Assembly (NCBI GenBank): GCA_002049455.2
Contig: KV918775.1
Coordinates: forward strand, 62,001-126,000
Length of the DNA: 64,000 nucleotides
Direction: 5' to 3'
DNA from: Porphyra umbilicalis
Taxonomy: Eukaryota > Rhodophyta > Bangiophyceae > Bangiales > Bangiaceae
Both the position numbers and the translations under genes were made by a program. The notes under the pieces are model-generated. The model had not been told where the DNA came from. It saw only the letters and a program-made list of their open reading frames with translations, and made no database searches. The stretch's first letter is position 1. Each line of letters begins with the position of its first letter. Shown piece by piece: positions 11,546 through 21,734 of this stretch.

Positions 11546-11593
11546 AACCGTCCAAACAGCCAAACGTGGCACCGTTTGACCGTTTGGACGGTT
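11546..11593. repeat. 48-bp near-perfect hairpin
   Basis: Two 21-base arms (11546-11566 and 11573-11593) are inverted copies matching at 19 of 21 positions around a 6-base loop TGGCAC. Outside them CCACCA (11532) and TGGTGG extend the symmetry. It may be a miniature inverted-repeat remnant or a cruciform-forming site. Confidence 0.8.
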
Positions 11594-11895
11594 GAAGCAC
11601 TGGTGGCTGGGATCCGCTCCAACAGTAGGGTGTGACGGGGCTGCGACTACCCACTAGGCTACCCATGCGACTTCCTCGCGGTTTGGTGACCGCTGGTGCA
11701 TTCGACATTTGTACCCGTGCGATTTTGAGTGAAATGTTTTGCGATTTCACATTTTCTGTTCTTGCGCTTCTGATGCTTTGATTTGCGTGGGCTTCGCTTT
11801 GATCCTTGATGCTTTGATTTTGTGTGCGCTTTGATTTAGAGTGTGAGCGGGCGCGTGCGCGGGCGAGCTGCTTGAGCTGAGTGCTCCGACTTGGA

Positions 11896-14013
11896 CTACT
11901 TGAGGAGTGCCCTTGATGGGAAGAGGGGCGCTTTGGAGAGACAACCAACAAAGCACGTTCGCACACATACACACAAGCTCAATCCACTCAACCACCTCAC
12001 CGTGGTCCCCCATCCCCTATCCCCACTGCGTTTCAACATCGTTGTCGCGGGGATGGGCGTGGTCGGTGGCGCCGACGACGGCGTCGGCGGCGGCGCCGAA
12101 AATGTCGGCGGCGCCGCCGACGCCGTCGTCGTCGCGACCGTCGTCCTCCCGCCGACTGCGGCCGAAAATCCGGCCGGCGTCATCGCCGACGGCGGCGGCG
12201 GAATTTCCGCCGTCACCATCGCGGTCGGCCGCGCCGGAAATTCGGTCGCCGCCGTAGGCGGCGGCGCCGCGGAAATTGCGAGCGTGGCCGTCGCCGTCGG
12301 CGGCGCCCATAATTTTGGGTCGGCCGGCGACGTCATGGCGGCCGAAAATGTCGGCCGCCCGTCGGACACCGGCGCAGTTGCGCGACGGGGGCGGTCTGCA
12401 CCGCCCCCGCTGTGGGCGGCGCCACCCGCAGGGTGGGCGGCCGCATTGGTCGCCGCGACCTCCACCCCCTCCATGGCGACGCGGGGGGGGGATGGTGGCG
12501 CTCTGCCGGCGGCCGTCGGCGTCGCGCTTGCGCGCGGCACCACCGCCGACGCGCCGGCGTTGTGGGATTCGGCGCCCGCGTCCGCGGCGCCGGCCGGGGG
12601 CGCGGCACCTCCGCAACGCGCCGCGCGAGGTGCGCTGCTTGGCGCGTTAAACGGCGTGCAGACCGCTTCCTCGCCAGCCACCACGGACCCGCTCGCCGCC
12701 GGTGGCGCCGCCGCCGCCACCGTCGCCGCCCCCGCGGCGGCAACAGCCGCCTGGCCGTCCGCCGCTATCGGCGTCGCTGTTGTCGTGGCCACTGCCGCGG
12801 CCTGCACGGTGGCGGCAGCCGCCGCCGTCGGTACAGCCGCGGCCACCCCACCGGTCGCCACCCCCCGCCCAGGCGGCGGCGGCGCCGACGCCACCGCCGC
12901 CGCCTCGGTCGCCGTCGCCGCCGACGCGGTCGCCGTCGCCGCCTCCGCCGCCGCCGCCTCCGCCGCCACCGCCGCCGCCGCCGCCTCCGCCGCCGCCGAC
13001 GACGCCGCCGCCGGGGCAGCCGGCGGCGCGCTCACCACCACCTCCGCGTGCGCGGCGAGGTCCGACGCCAGGTAGGCGTCGAACGCCGCGCGCTCGTGGG
13101 GGGGGAGGGCGAGCCGACGGTCAAGCTGTGCGCGCTTGGCCGTCAGGCGGCGGCGGCACAGGTCGGCCGCCATCGCCGCGGCCGCCTCCGCAGACAGCTG
13201 GCGGCGGCGGACAGGCCCTAGGACGGCGGGGCTCCACGCGGACACGCCGTCCAGCAGCGTGAGCTCCGCCGCCGCCGGCAGCCCCCGCACCACCGACGCA
13301 AACGCCGCCGCCGCGGACACCTCGAGGGTGACTGCGGCGGTCGACCCGAAACGGTCCACGTCGACGAGGCGGTCGACGTGGACCCCCGTCATCTTGGCCA
13401 CGAGGCCGCGCAGGCAGTGCGCGCGCGCCTCGCGGCCGACCCCGGACACCAACACCGTCGTGAGGGTGATGGGGGTGGGCGGGTCCCCACCCCGCCCCCC
13501 GCCACCAGCTCGCAAGGCGGCAGCCGCCGCCGACACGCGCGCGGCCGCCGCCGCGGCCGTCCCAGCCTCGGTGGCCGCCGCCGGCGGTACCCCACCAGCC
13601 GCCAGGACGCGCCGCCCGACAGTCGCCGCCCCCCCCCCGTCCGCCGTCGCCTCCCCGCCTGCTGCCGTGCCGCCCGCCGTCGACGCGTTGGCGGTCGGCC
13701 GGCGGCGGCCCCGCCGGACGACAGTGGTCCAGCCGCCGCCCTCGGCCACTCCACCACGAGGCATCCCCCCCCCCCAGGGGGGGCAGAATACACAGGGGCC
13801 CCGGCCAGCCCAGCCACAGCACCGCCAACACCAACAGACACCGCCGCCGGCGTTGAAGGGAGGTGGGAGGAAGATCCCCCCGGTCGGGGGGCGGGGGGAA
13901 CGCGATCCCCCCCCGCGGCGGAGAGGACGGCGCTGTCCCCCACCGGCGGCGGCGGCAGGACACCCGCCGCCGCCGACGAAGACGACGGCGGCGCTAATCG
14001 CAACGCCGCGCAA
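11896..14013 (-). CDS. Unrecognised alanine-rich ORF
   Basis: A 705-codon open frame, mostly Ala/Thr/Pro. A central 120-residue segment (about 13,500-13,110) is more structured: ITLTTVLVSGVG, then LRGLVAKMTGVHVDRLVDVD, then STAAVTLEV and a helical Arg/Lys-rich stretch. The strand-helix-strand pattern could be an RRM-like fold, but I cannot assign it. A Cys group CWCWRCC...CVFC precedes it. At the 3' end the composition falls to non-coding and the reading past about 12,020 is doubtful. It could be a real gene, a transposon accessory protein, or chance in GC-rich DNA. Confidence 0.35.
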   Translation of the reverse strand: MRGVAISAAVVFVGGGGCPAAAAGGGQRRPLRRGGGSRSPRPPTGGIFLPPPFNAGGGVCWCWRCCGWAGRGPCVFCPPWGGGMPRGGVAEGGGWTTVVRRGRRRPTANASTAGGTAAGGEATADGGGAATVGRRVLAAGGVPPAAATEAGTAAAAAARVSAAAAALRAGGGGRGGDPPTPITLTTVLVSGVGREARAHCLRGLVAKMTGVHVDRLVDVDRFGSTAAVTLEVSAAAAFASVVRGLPAAAELTLLDGVSAWSPAVLGPVRRRQLSAEAAAAMAADLCRRRLTAKRAQLDRRLALPPHERAAFDAYLASDLAAHAEVVVSAPPAAPAAASSAAAEAAAAAVAAEAAAAEAATATASAATATEAAAVASAPPPPGRGVATGGVAAAVPTAAAAATVQAAAVATTTATPIAADGQAAVAAAGAATVAAAAPPAASGSVVAGEEAVCTPFNAPSSAPRAARCGGAAPPAGAADAGAESHNAGASAVVPRASATPTAAGRAPPSPPRVAMEGVEVAATNAAAHPAGGAAHSGGGADRPRRATAPVSDGRPTFSAAMTSPADPKLWAPPTATATLAISAAPPPTAATEFPARPTAMVTAEIPPPPSAMTPAGFSAAVGGRTTVATTTASAAPPTFSAPPPTPSSAPPTTPIPATTMLKRSGDRGWGTTVRWLSGLSLCVCVRTCFVGCLSKAPLFPSRALLK

Positions 14014-14036
14014 TCATTGGCCCGAAGTAGGCGAAC

Positions 14037-14063
14037 GAGCGAATCAAAGAGTCTGATTCGCTC
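14037..14063. repeat. Hairpin with 10-bp perfect arms
   Basis: GAGCGAATCA (14037-14046) and TGATTCGCTC (14054-14063) are exact inverted copies around a 7-base loop. It lies between the Ala-rich ORF and the tRNA-like gene. Confidence 0.85.
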
Positions 14064-14245
14064 GCCGCTAATTCGGGCCCCGATCGCGACGTCGACGATC
14101 GCAACGACGCCGCGCGCCGCCGCCTCCAACGTCGCCCGATCCACCCCCCCACGCCTCCTCCCGCCATGCCGCGCGACAGGGGGGCGCCCCGCACCCCCCC
14201 GCACCCTCCCACACGCACCTGCCCACCAAAAAGAGATACAACTTG

Positions 14246-14327
14246 TAGCACCAGGTGGTTTCGATCCACCGCCCTCTGGGTTGTGGCCCAGCGCGCTTCA
14301 GCGAATTTACCACTGCGCTATGGTGCT
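14246..14327 (-). tRNA. Initiator-tRNA-Met-like gene with altered D and anticodon loops
   Basis: On the minus strand the 7-bp acceptor stem is perfect (AGCACCA with TGGTGCT), followed by discriminator A. The T arm is perfect (GGTGG ATCGAAA CCACC). The A1-U72 pair, a T loop starting with A instead of T, and an anticodon stem CTGGG/CCCAG are hallmarks of eukaryotic initiator tRNA. Two things are odd. The anticodon loop reads CCACAA, six bases with no CAT anticodon. The D arm has about 11 extra bases (TAAATTCGCTG) between AGTGG and AAGCGC. D-loop introns are known in red algal tRNAs, so the insertion could be one, but the damaged anticodon argues for a pseudogene or a tRNA-derived SINE head. A T-run (TTTTT) follows within 30 bases of the 3' end and could stop RNA polymerase III. 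Confidence 0.65.
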
Positions 14328-14329
14328 GG

Positions 14330-16330
14330 AATCTGTTGTAATGACACATAATGTAAATGATTTCATTCCACACAGCTCAGGAGCGCTAGCTCCGCGGAAT
14401 CCGTTGATATCGACGGAGGCGTCATGAGGGTACCTCATGGTGACGAAGACGTCAGCTGCTACGTCAACGGTAGGGGCAGCGACTGTGGCGGGCGAGACCA
14501 CGGTGATGCGCCTCATGAAGCTGCATGTGCACGAGTCGCTGTGATAGGTTGAACAGTACAGGAACGAGTATACCTCGCAGCAGAGGACGTTCGGTTTCAC
14601 TTTCCATGGTTACGATGGTCCCGCGTCCGTTCCTACTCTTTCGTACACAAGAAATAAACCATGATGTGTGGAAGCAGACCCCCGCCGCCTTGCAGCACGG
14701 CCTCGACGGCGGCGTCAGCCACCGCGGCGCGCCGTGACCGTGCGCTCGCTCCACGATTGTTAAGGCCCGTTGCGGACAAAGGGGAGGCTTACATGTGAGG
14801 TACACCGTTATGGCCGGGACAAGGGCCCGGTTCAGCCCCCGCTATGCTGTCCGAGAAGCCCCTGGTGCCATCGCACGTGCCGCCGTAGTCTGCATCGTCC
14901 GAGTGACGTCACCAGGCGCTATTCTGAACATTGTCGCGGCGGAGATCTTCTTCGTCATGGGGGCTCCCTACATTGTCGTTCGCTGGTCCAGGGATATATG
15001 ACCCCCCCGAACTTCGCCACGGCTGCACACAGGCTATCCCTCCTACCCCACCCGGTGGAGCCCTGTGCCCCCCCTCCACCCTCCCCCGTCTTATTTTACC
15101 CGAACAATGGGAAAAAATAATAGCAGGGGAGCACTTGACCTCGATCAAGGTCTCTGAGGTGACACCGCCAAGCGCATCGCCGCCGCTACACCTCCCCGCT
15201 ACTCCAGCCGGAGCCCCAATGCCCCCCGCGACAGCGTCCCCGTTTGGATCGGCACCAGAAATATCATTGGTGGGCGGGCTCGAGCCCGACGGCGCATCGA
15301 CTGCCATCACAAAGGAAAGAGAAGTGGGAGGGCGAAACGGGGCAGGGTTAGCGGGAAATTGGGGAAGGGAGGAATTGGGGAAAAGTTGGCGCAAGCTGCC
15401 GCAGCCAGCCTGTCATGGCGCGTCGAGAACGAGGAGCGCGCGGGTATCGTGGTTGGTAGGCGAGCCTGGCGAATGGTCGCACACGCAGGAACCTCAGCAG
15501 CGTGCGCGCATGGCCGCTGCACGCGGGCGCGCACCAACAGAGGCGGTGTAGAATCGCACACTTGCCTGTGATGCACATTTGCCGGACAGTGCAAGAAAAA
15601 AGGAGCAGACACTGCACGCCGCCTCGTCGGCGGCGTGCAGTTTCAACCCTACCGGAGGCGTCTGTCCGTATGACTGTTGGCGCGTCCCAGAAGAATGATC
15701 GGATCCGAGCACGTTTCACAGGGAGTTACAGTATGCTGTGCGTGCTGTGGCCGTGCTTCAAACTAAAATTGCATGCGTATGGTTCCTGGACGGCTCTGTG
15801 GGAGACAAGGGCAATCACAGCAATGTTAAATTCTGTGCTGTGAACTGCTGTGACTACAGTAGCTGTGAGCGTTTCTCAGGTTCGATCATTCTTTAGCGAC
15901 GCGCCCTAGCCAATCGACGGTACTTAAAGTCTATCTCATCTTATTAGTCCTATGGAAAAACGGCTCTGGTTTCGGCGCATGTACATCAATCGACCCCAAA
16001 CTTTGTAGACGTATCAGAGGGTGGCCCTCGGGTCCTCAGAAGAAAAAACGGAGCACGAAGCGCAGCACATCCCACCCGTTGATGCCCACTTCCGCATTCG
16101 TATCGATCAGGGGCATCCGATCCGCCCGATTCTCGACAGCACCCGATTTATGACTGACCAAATCGGGAGGAACGCGAGGACAGGGAGGCTACGTTTTTAG
16201 CCTCGTGATCGAGATCTCGTCATGCCGCACGGAGAAGGAGCAAGGACGGTGACAGCTGACCAAACTAAGAGAATTTAAGGTGAACAAGTATCTGAGAAGC
16301 GTCAGCCATATCAACTTACTGGCAGCGGCC
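14330..16330. other. Stretch without recognisable gene
   Basis: Mixed composition with several short open frames on both strands. Apart from a hairpin at 15612-15640 I find no gene, RNA or transposon ends. Near 15,900-16,300 the sequence is AT-richer. Confidence 0.35.
15612..15640. repeat. Perfect 12-bp inverted repeat
   Basis: CTGCACGCCGCC (15612-15623) and GGCGGCGTGCAG (15629-15640) are exact inverted copies around a 5-base loop, TCGTC. A stem this GC-rich could act as a transcription-linked hairpin, but no gene borders it. Confidence 0.85.
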
Positions 16331-17000
16331 TCCGACTAATGTGCACAGCTGGACGCCCACCGGCGTCGGCGGCATGCTGCCATGGCTGTCGGCGCCGGCT
16401 GCCACCGCCCCCGCACGCGCGCCGTCTGAGCGCAGTGCCGCCTCCGTCCCCTGCCCCCCCCCCCCCCCACCCGCCCACGCTCGGGCCCTTCTGGTGGTGG
16501 GCCGGCGCGGTTGGCCCGTCCGGGCTGTGGGGTCGGCAACGGGGAGGTGGATGTACGCGCGGTGGCGGACACGGTTGCGATCGCAGCACCGCCGCCGGCA
16601 GCGGCGGGTGCAGCCGTGGCGCTGACGCCGCTTGCCACGGCGGGTGCGGCGCACGCCACCACGTCGGCGGTTGGAGCACGCCCGTCGCCGGCGGCGTCAA
16701 CCGCCGCGCTGAAGTGCAGTGCGGCGCTCGTCGCTGCCGGCGCGACGCTCGTCACCGCCGACGCAAAGCAACTGTAGTTGCGGAGCAGCTGTTCCCCCAA
16801 CCTCCCCCCCACCCCCTCCCCCGCCCCCCCCCCACATAGCGCTCCCCGGCGCCGCCGTTGCTTTTCTGGAGCGAATAGTCCGCTTCGGCCACCGGTGCAG
16901 TGGCACACACACGCTGCCCCACGACGGCGACCGCGGGAGGCACGACAGCGACGGCGGGGGAAGGGTGGGGGGGTAGAGGTGTGCGATGGCGCTTGAGCCA
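16330..17000. other. GC-rich island, no firm gene
   Basis: Sharp rise in GC against both flanks. Open frames on both strands are Ala/Pro-rich; the minus-strand reading contains more ordinary segments (VVGQRVCATAPVAEADYSL near 16,880). It resembles the GC-rich cargo of the hAT-like element in style, but I could not align the two. Confidence 0.25.
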
Positions 17001-18581
17001 CTCAGAGGGGCTTTCGAGGGCATTTCTGGATTTAATTTGGGAGTGCCCATGCACAGGCGCTCATTGGCTACTGAAGAAGCGCGCGACTCGATGGACTGCC
17101 AGATCTCGTGATATCGAATCTCAAAATTCGCGCACTTCTGGATGAGCGAACTTTTAAGTAGCCTCCCAATGTCAGGAGATCGCTGCAACAAAACGCTTAC
17201 GCTTCTTCTCGACATACTCTTTACGGACGTCTACCTTCGGCCAGTGGGATTGGAGCGCTGCGCAGAATAGTGCACTCGAATGCACGAGGTATGTGAACAT
17301 GGGACAAATGCGAGAAACGGTGCAGTGACCTCGTGCGGCTCGCCCAGTGTGCCGGAAGGCCTGAAAACGATGCGTCTGAGCCGTATCTTTTCGACATAGG
17401 TGTGCCGTTGAAGGGCTTCCTACGGAAGAATGCGTACCATTTCTTGCAGTAAAAAGGTTTGGGGGGTCTCTATCCCTTGTGTGAAGACTGCTTGTCATTT
17501 GCGGTCGTAGCGGCGGAGTTCTGGTCTCTCCAAAAAAAGTGCGGTTCTCAGAGGACGAATAGAGTGAGACAGACTTTAGTGTTTTCATTGAACGCGTCCA
17601 CGCGCCGAATCGCCTGCGTTTTTGGACGTGTGGGTCTATCAATGCAGCCAATCGCCCGGGGAGCGCGACGAAGCTGGGTAGGAACACGAGCTCCTGACAC
17701 GAGGGGTGGAAGCGCCGCAGAAATCAGTGCGGATCCTGCTGCGCCCGCCCCCCGGATTGCACGCTCAGACTGACATCCCTAACCGTGGTGCCGTACTGTC
17801 ACCTCGGTATTTGTAGTGTGTAACATTTGTGACGGCCCAGTTAGCGCGGTCGGACACGAGGTGCCGCCGGCACCTCCTGACACTGTCCGGGCTGGAACGA
17901 GGGAGGCCGAAGCGCGTACGCGTGCACTGAGGCCGGTAGGCGGCCGCCCTCAAGATTTGGCCCCAGCCGGCGGCGCCGGACCGCGAGCCGGGAGGTTGTC
18001 GATTGTCTTTGCTTTCCCTGAGTAAACCACCGCTGTGGGGACGAGAACTTCTACAGACTCTCCTCCTTCCCGGTGACACGGTCGTTCACAGGCCGAGGGA
18101 TATCTGACCACTGGCACGAGCCTGTACTCCCACAATCAGAGGCCGGGAATGCAGCGACTCGAGCTTGACGTGGGTTTTGGAGTAGCGCGGTGGAGTCGCG
18201 GCGGTTCGGGTTCCACAACGGTGACATCCCCCGTGTCATGGTGCTGCAAAGAGAGGCTGGAACGCTGCTCAATGGACAGATCATGTCTCAGTTCTGACAG
18301 AGGCTCTCGAACGCTACCAACCCACACGAGACGCAGTGAACAGGCGCGCGACGCATGAAGCGGCGTCCGACTCCCAGACATTCGTCGCTTCAGGCAGCAG
18401 CCCGAATAGAACGTCAATCTGTTCGTCTTCTGTTGCCGAACAAACGCCCATCACACGCGAATCTGTCGCGGACCTATTCGGTGCTGTACGCGGAAGTTTG
18501 GGACTTTCGGTAGAACCGTTCAGCACACGTGATCGAGAACGGGATCGGCTGCTCTTGATCATGACCATTGGAAGAAAAGGC
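17000..18581. other. Stretch without recognisable gene
   Basis: Moderate-GC sequence with short unmatched ORFs on both strands. TCTGTTCG-type words near 18,415-18,445 also occur in the cluster at 21,622. Confidence 0.3.
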
Positions 18582-18714
18582 TTTCAAGTTCCCTGGCCTT
18601 GACGACAGGGTGCTCTCATGGTGCAGGGATGCCGATATATACTTAAATCACCAGACTTGCTCTCCGTTTCAGAGGCGGCAGTCTGCATTCGTGTCCTCCG
18701 GGATCTAGGGGCGT
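18582..18714 (+). repeat. Dispersed repeat R2, copy 2
   Basis: Direct copy of 11,395-11,530. The two copies share the order CCTGGCCTT, CAGGGTGCTCTCA, TCTCCGTTTCAGAGG and CGTGTCCTC with point differences between them. Confidence 0.75.
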
Positions 18715-19196
18715 GTCAGCGTTGAAAGGGTCGCAATGACCCTAAAACTGAAAGAAGTTACGTGGCTAAGAAGGACTGTCCTGCCACAAGGGTCACAGGG
18801 CCCGGACGGCGCCTGTCCCCCTGCCCTCCCCCACCACCCCGAGTTGCGCGCGGCGACCGCGCGCGGCGTCTTCCGGGATTCGAAACGCCCACGATGACCA
18901 GCGGGTGATCGTGCCTGCGCGCCGACTTCTGTTGCGGCGGCGCGTTGGCGGTTGCTGACGCCATCTACCGGTACGGTTCGAGGCGCCCCGTTGCGCGGCG
19001 GTCGACCTCATCCGCCCGCTCGTGCGCCGTGCCGGCCGCCCCACCCGCCGTGCGTAGGTGCGCTGCGCGGCGGGTTGACGGCCGCGCCCGTGGGCGTTGC
19101 GACACGCCGGCGGGCCACCGCCGCTGCGGTGGCGGCGGCGGCACCCGTTTCCCCGCCCCACGCCCCCCCCGCCCCGGCAACGTGGTTGTACGCGCC

Positions 19197-19318
19197 TCCG
19201 TACGTGCTCGCGGCCATGGAGCCGGCCGGCGTGCCCGTTGTCGATGCGTCGCCGAGCGCGCCACCGCCCTGAAGGCCAGGGTATTGCACGCACGTGTCTG
19301 GAATTCCAGTCGCAGTCC
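19197..19318 (-). repeat. Dispersed repeat R1, copy 2 (inverted)
   Basis: Inverted copy of 10,120-10,240. On the minus strand it reads YPGLQGGGALGDASTTGTPAG, and the open Ala/Gly-rich frame continues to about 19,008. It sits at the end of a GC-rich island (18,940-19,290). Confidence 0.75.
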
Positions 19319-20999
19319 GATGTGGACAGTCCGTAGTTGCTTTCAATACATGTGCACTGTTCAAGTTCTAGTTTGACGGTCTGGGGCCAGGCCATTGCGT
19401 CATGCCCGGAGCCCCCTGTAGCCCAACGACTAACCAGTGTCTTTAATCGACAAAGAAGTACGCATAAATACAGGGCTAAGGAAAACTGACAAACGAAACA
19501 GAGCACTGCACTTCTATGAATAGCAAGAGAAACTGCAACAACAACTCCCGGTGGCCGGTCTACAGCACCTGCTTCGGATGTGAGATAGCGAATGGTCTGG
19601 GTTCGATCCCCGTCGCGAGCGCTCTCTCTTGTGGCAGGGGTGATGGCGGTGCCGTCGCGTCGGTCATCATGGCAGCGCCACTTACGGCTCGACCAGTGAT
19701 GGGGGCGGGGGCGGCGCGCCGGACAACGGTGTCGCTCCTGCCTGGGGGGGCGGTTTCGCACCTGGCGGTGATGGCGGTCACAAGGGCGGCCCGCCAGGCA
19801 ATGTCGGCGCACCCTCCGGGGCTGGCCCCGCAGCGGGCGCGCATAGGGCGACTGTTCTCCATTAAAGGCCGGCAAAGACCTGCTTTTGGTCCCATTCGTT
19901 CCCTCCGTGGCTTCGAGCCTGCGGATTTTTGGCAGCGGCGAAGCGTCTTCCGCCGTACCCACCATCGTGCCACAGGCAGTGGTGAGGGAGGCTTTGACTG
20001 AGATTGAGAAGGGTATGCCGCACAGACACTAGGCTGCACTTTGAGACTGGTGCGTTGCACACTCGGGCGATGAGGTGGGCATCGTCAGTGCGGTCGCTGA
20101 CGTTCAGACGCTGCTGTTGTGTTTGATGTATGAGGGTGGCGGTGAGGGTGCTGGTGCTGTGCACACTGCGTAAGTCCAGCCTCTGCAGATTTTCGGTCCA
20201 CAGTCCGTCCCGCTATTCAGAATGTCTATCTTCACCTCTTGCTTCTCGCACACCCGTGTCAAGCAATGGTCTGCGTATGGGTGATCACAGTCTGTTTTCT
20301 GGTGTATTGGGGGGGGCAGTACCACCGTGTTTGCGGTAGTGGCAATAATATGACGCCGGCCACGTTTTCTGACGTGGCACCACCACAACTGCTCGGAGCC
20401 CAGTGTCAGTGACACTTACTAGCGTCATGAGGTTGGTAGCTGTGGCGCCTCTCGTCGGTAACCGGCGCCACCTGCGAAGCTGGTGGAAACCACAGGAAGC
20501 GCTGCTATCACCACGTCTCTCCCGCCATGGACGCCATTTTGGTAGTACAAGAAAGAGGTGGGTGTGGGTTTCTGCACTTAGTTGGCCACCCAGAACGGAC
20601 CCGTGATGATGCGATCGGCACCCGCCGGGGTCGTGTTTCGTCAATCTTGTCACGGACATGCGCACCCTTGCCCGAACCATCTTACTGGCCTCTACGGTCA
20701 CTTCTTCTTGCCTCTTCTGATAGAGGAAGTCAGTACGACCACGATTGGTGCGACACGCGGGAACGCAACGCCCATGGCAGAGGGGTTGTCACGCTTTTTC
20801 TGTTTATTGACAGACGACCCTTGTTTTTGACCCAGGGGGACGTGTCAAGCAGGCCACTGTGCGAGAATCCGGTGGTGCGTGACAAGAATTTCCGGCTTGT
20901 CACGAGCCTGGCGTGCGAGAGCACTGCGCAGCCGGCATCAGTAAATGGCACGCGGGTGGTTGAGAAGACGAGGTGGAAGGCTGCCTGAACGCTGGAGGG
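19319..20999. other. Stretch without recognisable gene
   Basis: Several short open frames on both strands and no recognisable protein. GGGTTCGATCCCC at about 19,589 looks like a tRNA B box but has no matching acceptor stem or A box. Confidence 0.3.
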
Positions 21000-21373
21000 T
21001 AGGGTTGCACACGACGCCCCTATTTCGGGGGCGTCAGGGGCGCGCGACGGATATGACGCCTTACTGACGCCCCATTAGGCAGCCAAAACGCCCTCACGAC
21101 GCCCCAAGTAGCACCCTCAATATTCGCCAAATCGTTCAAGTAGCACCCATATCGCGCTCTCATATCTCATTTTTGTGTCCAGACTGGGTGCCTGTCCCCA
21201 ACCAAGGTGCACAGCCGCCACCTGCTGAATCATGTGGACCCCCCTGAAAACTTCCTCTTCGCGACGCCTTGTTGACGCCCATTTGAGTTGGGGCGTTAGG
21301 GGCGCACGACGCCCAAATGACGCCCTGGTGACGCCCTTAACGACGCCCTTAACGGGCGTTCTGAGCAACCCTA
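21000..21373. mobile_element. hAT-like miniature element with GACGCC arrays
   Basis: The 374-bp element begins TAGGGTTGC and ends GCAACCCTA, inverted repeats of hAT type. It is flanked by an exact 8-bp duplication CTGGAGGG (20992-20999 and 21374-21381). Inside each end GACGCC(C) is repeated, about ten times in total, with some copies inverted as GGCGTC. The clustered short repeats resemble subterminal transposase-binding motifs of hAT elements. There is no coding capacity. Confidence 0.85.
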
Positions 21374-21621
21374 CTGGAGGGCCAGTGCACACATTGCACC
21401 AGCCTTTCTCCAACGAGCTACACATAAGGACAGGGCTGGCTGAGTCCTAATTGACATTTACTAGCGACGATGTGGCACTTTCGGGCTGGGTCACATACTT
21501 TCTGTGAAGTCTAAAACGGGCTTAGGAGTTGAAAACTTCACTAACCACCATAATGAGAGCGAACACACGAGCCAGTTCCTGGCAATGGAGTAACCGACCC
21601 ACGAGACACACCAACACCGGC

Positions 21622-21734
21622 GCCGAACAAAATGGCGTTCTGTTCGGCGTCTGTTCCCGAACAGACGGCCTCAACAGATGGCCTTCTGTTCGGCTGTTGC
21701 CCAACAGCGATTCTGTTCGGCGTTCTGTTGGGCT
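21622..21734. repeat. Cluster of TTCTGTTCGG inverted repeats
   Basis: CTGTTCGG and its complement CCGAACAG recur about seven times in 113 bp. They form overlapping hairpins, for example CCGAACAGACGGCC paired with GGCCTTCTGTTCGG (13 of 14 bases). No flanking duplication was found, so it could be a decayed element end. Confidence 0.7.

Noticed and set aside
19560-19625. Possible tRNA with GGGTTCGATCCCC
   Set aside because: The T-arm-like word lacks a matching acceptor stem, a D arm and an A box.
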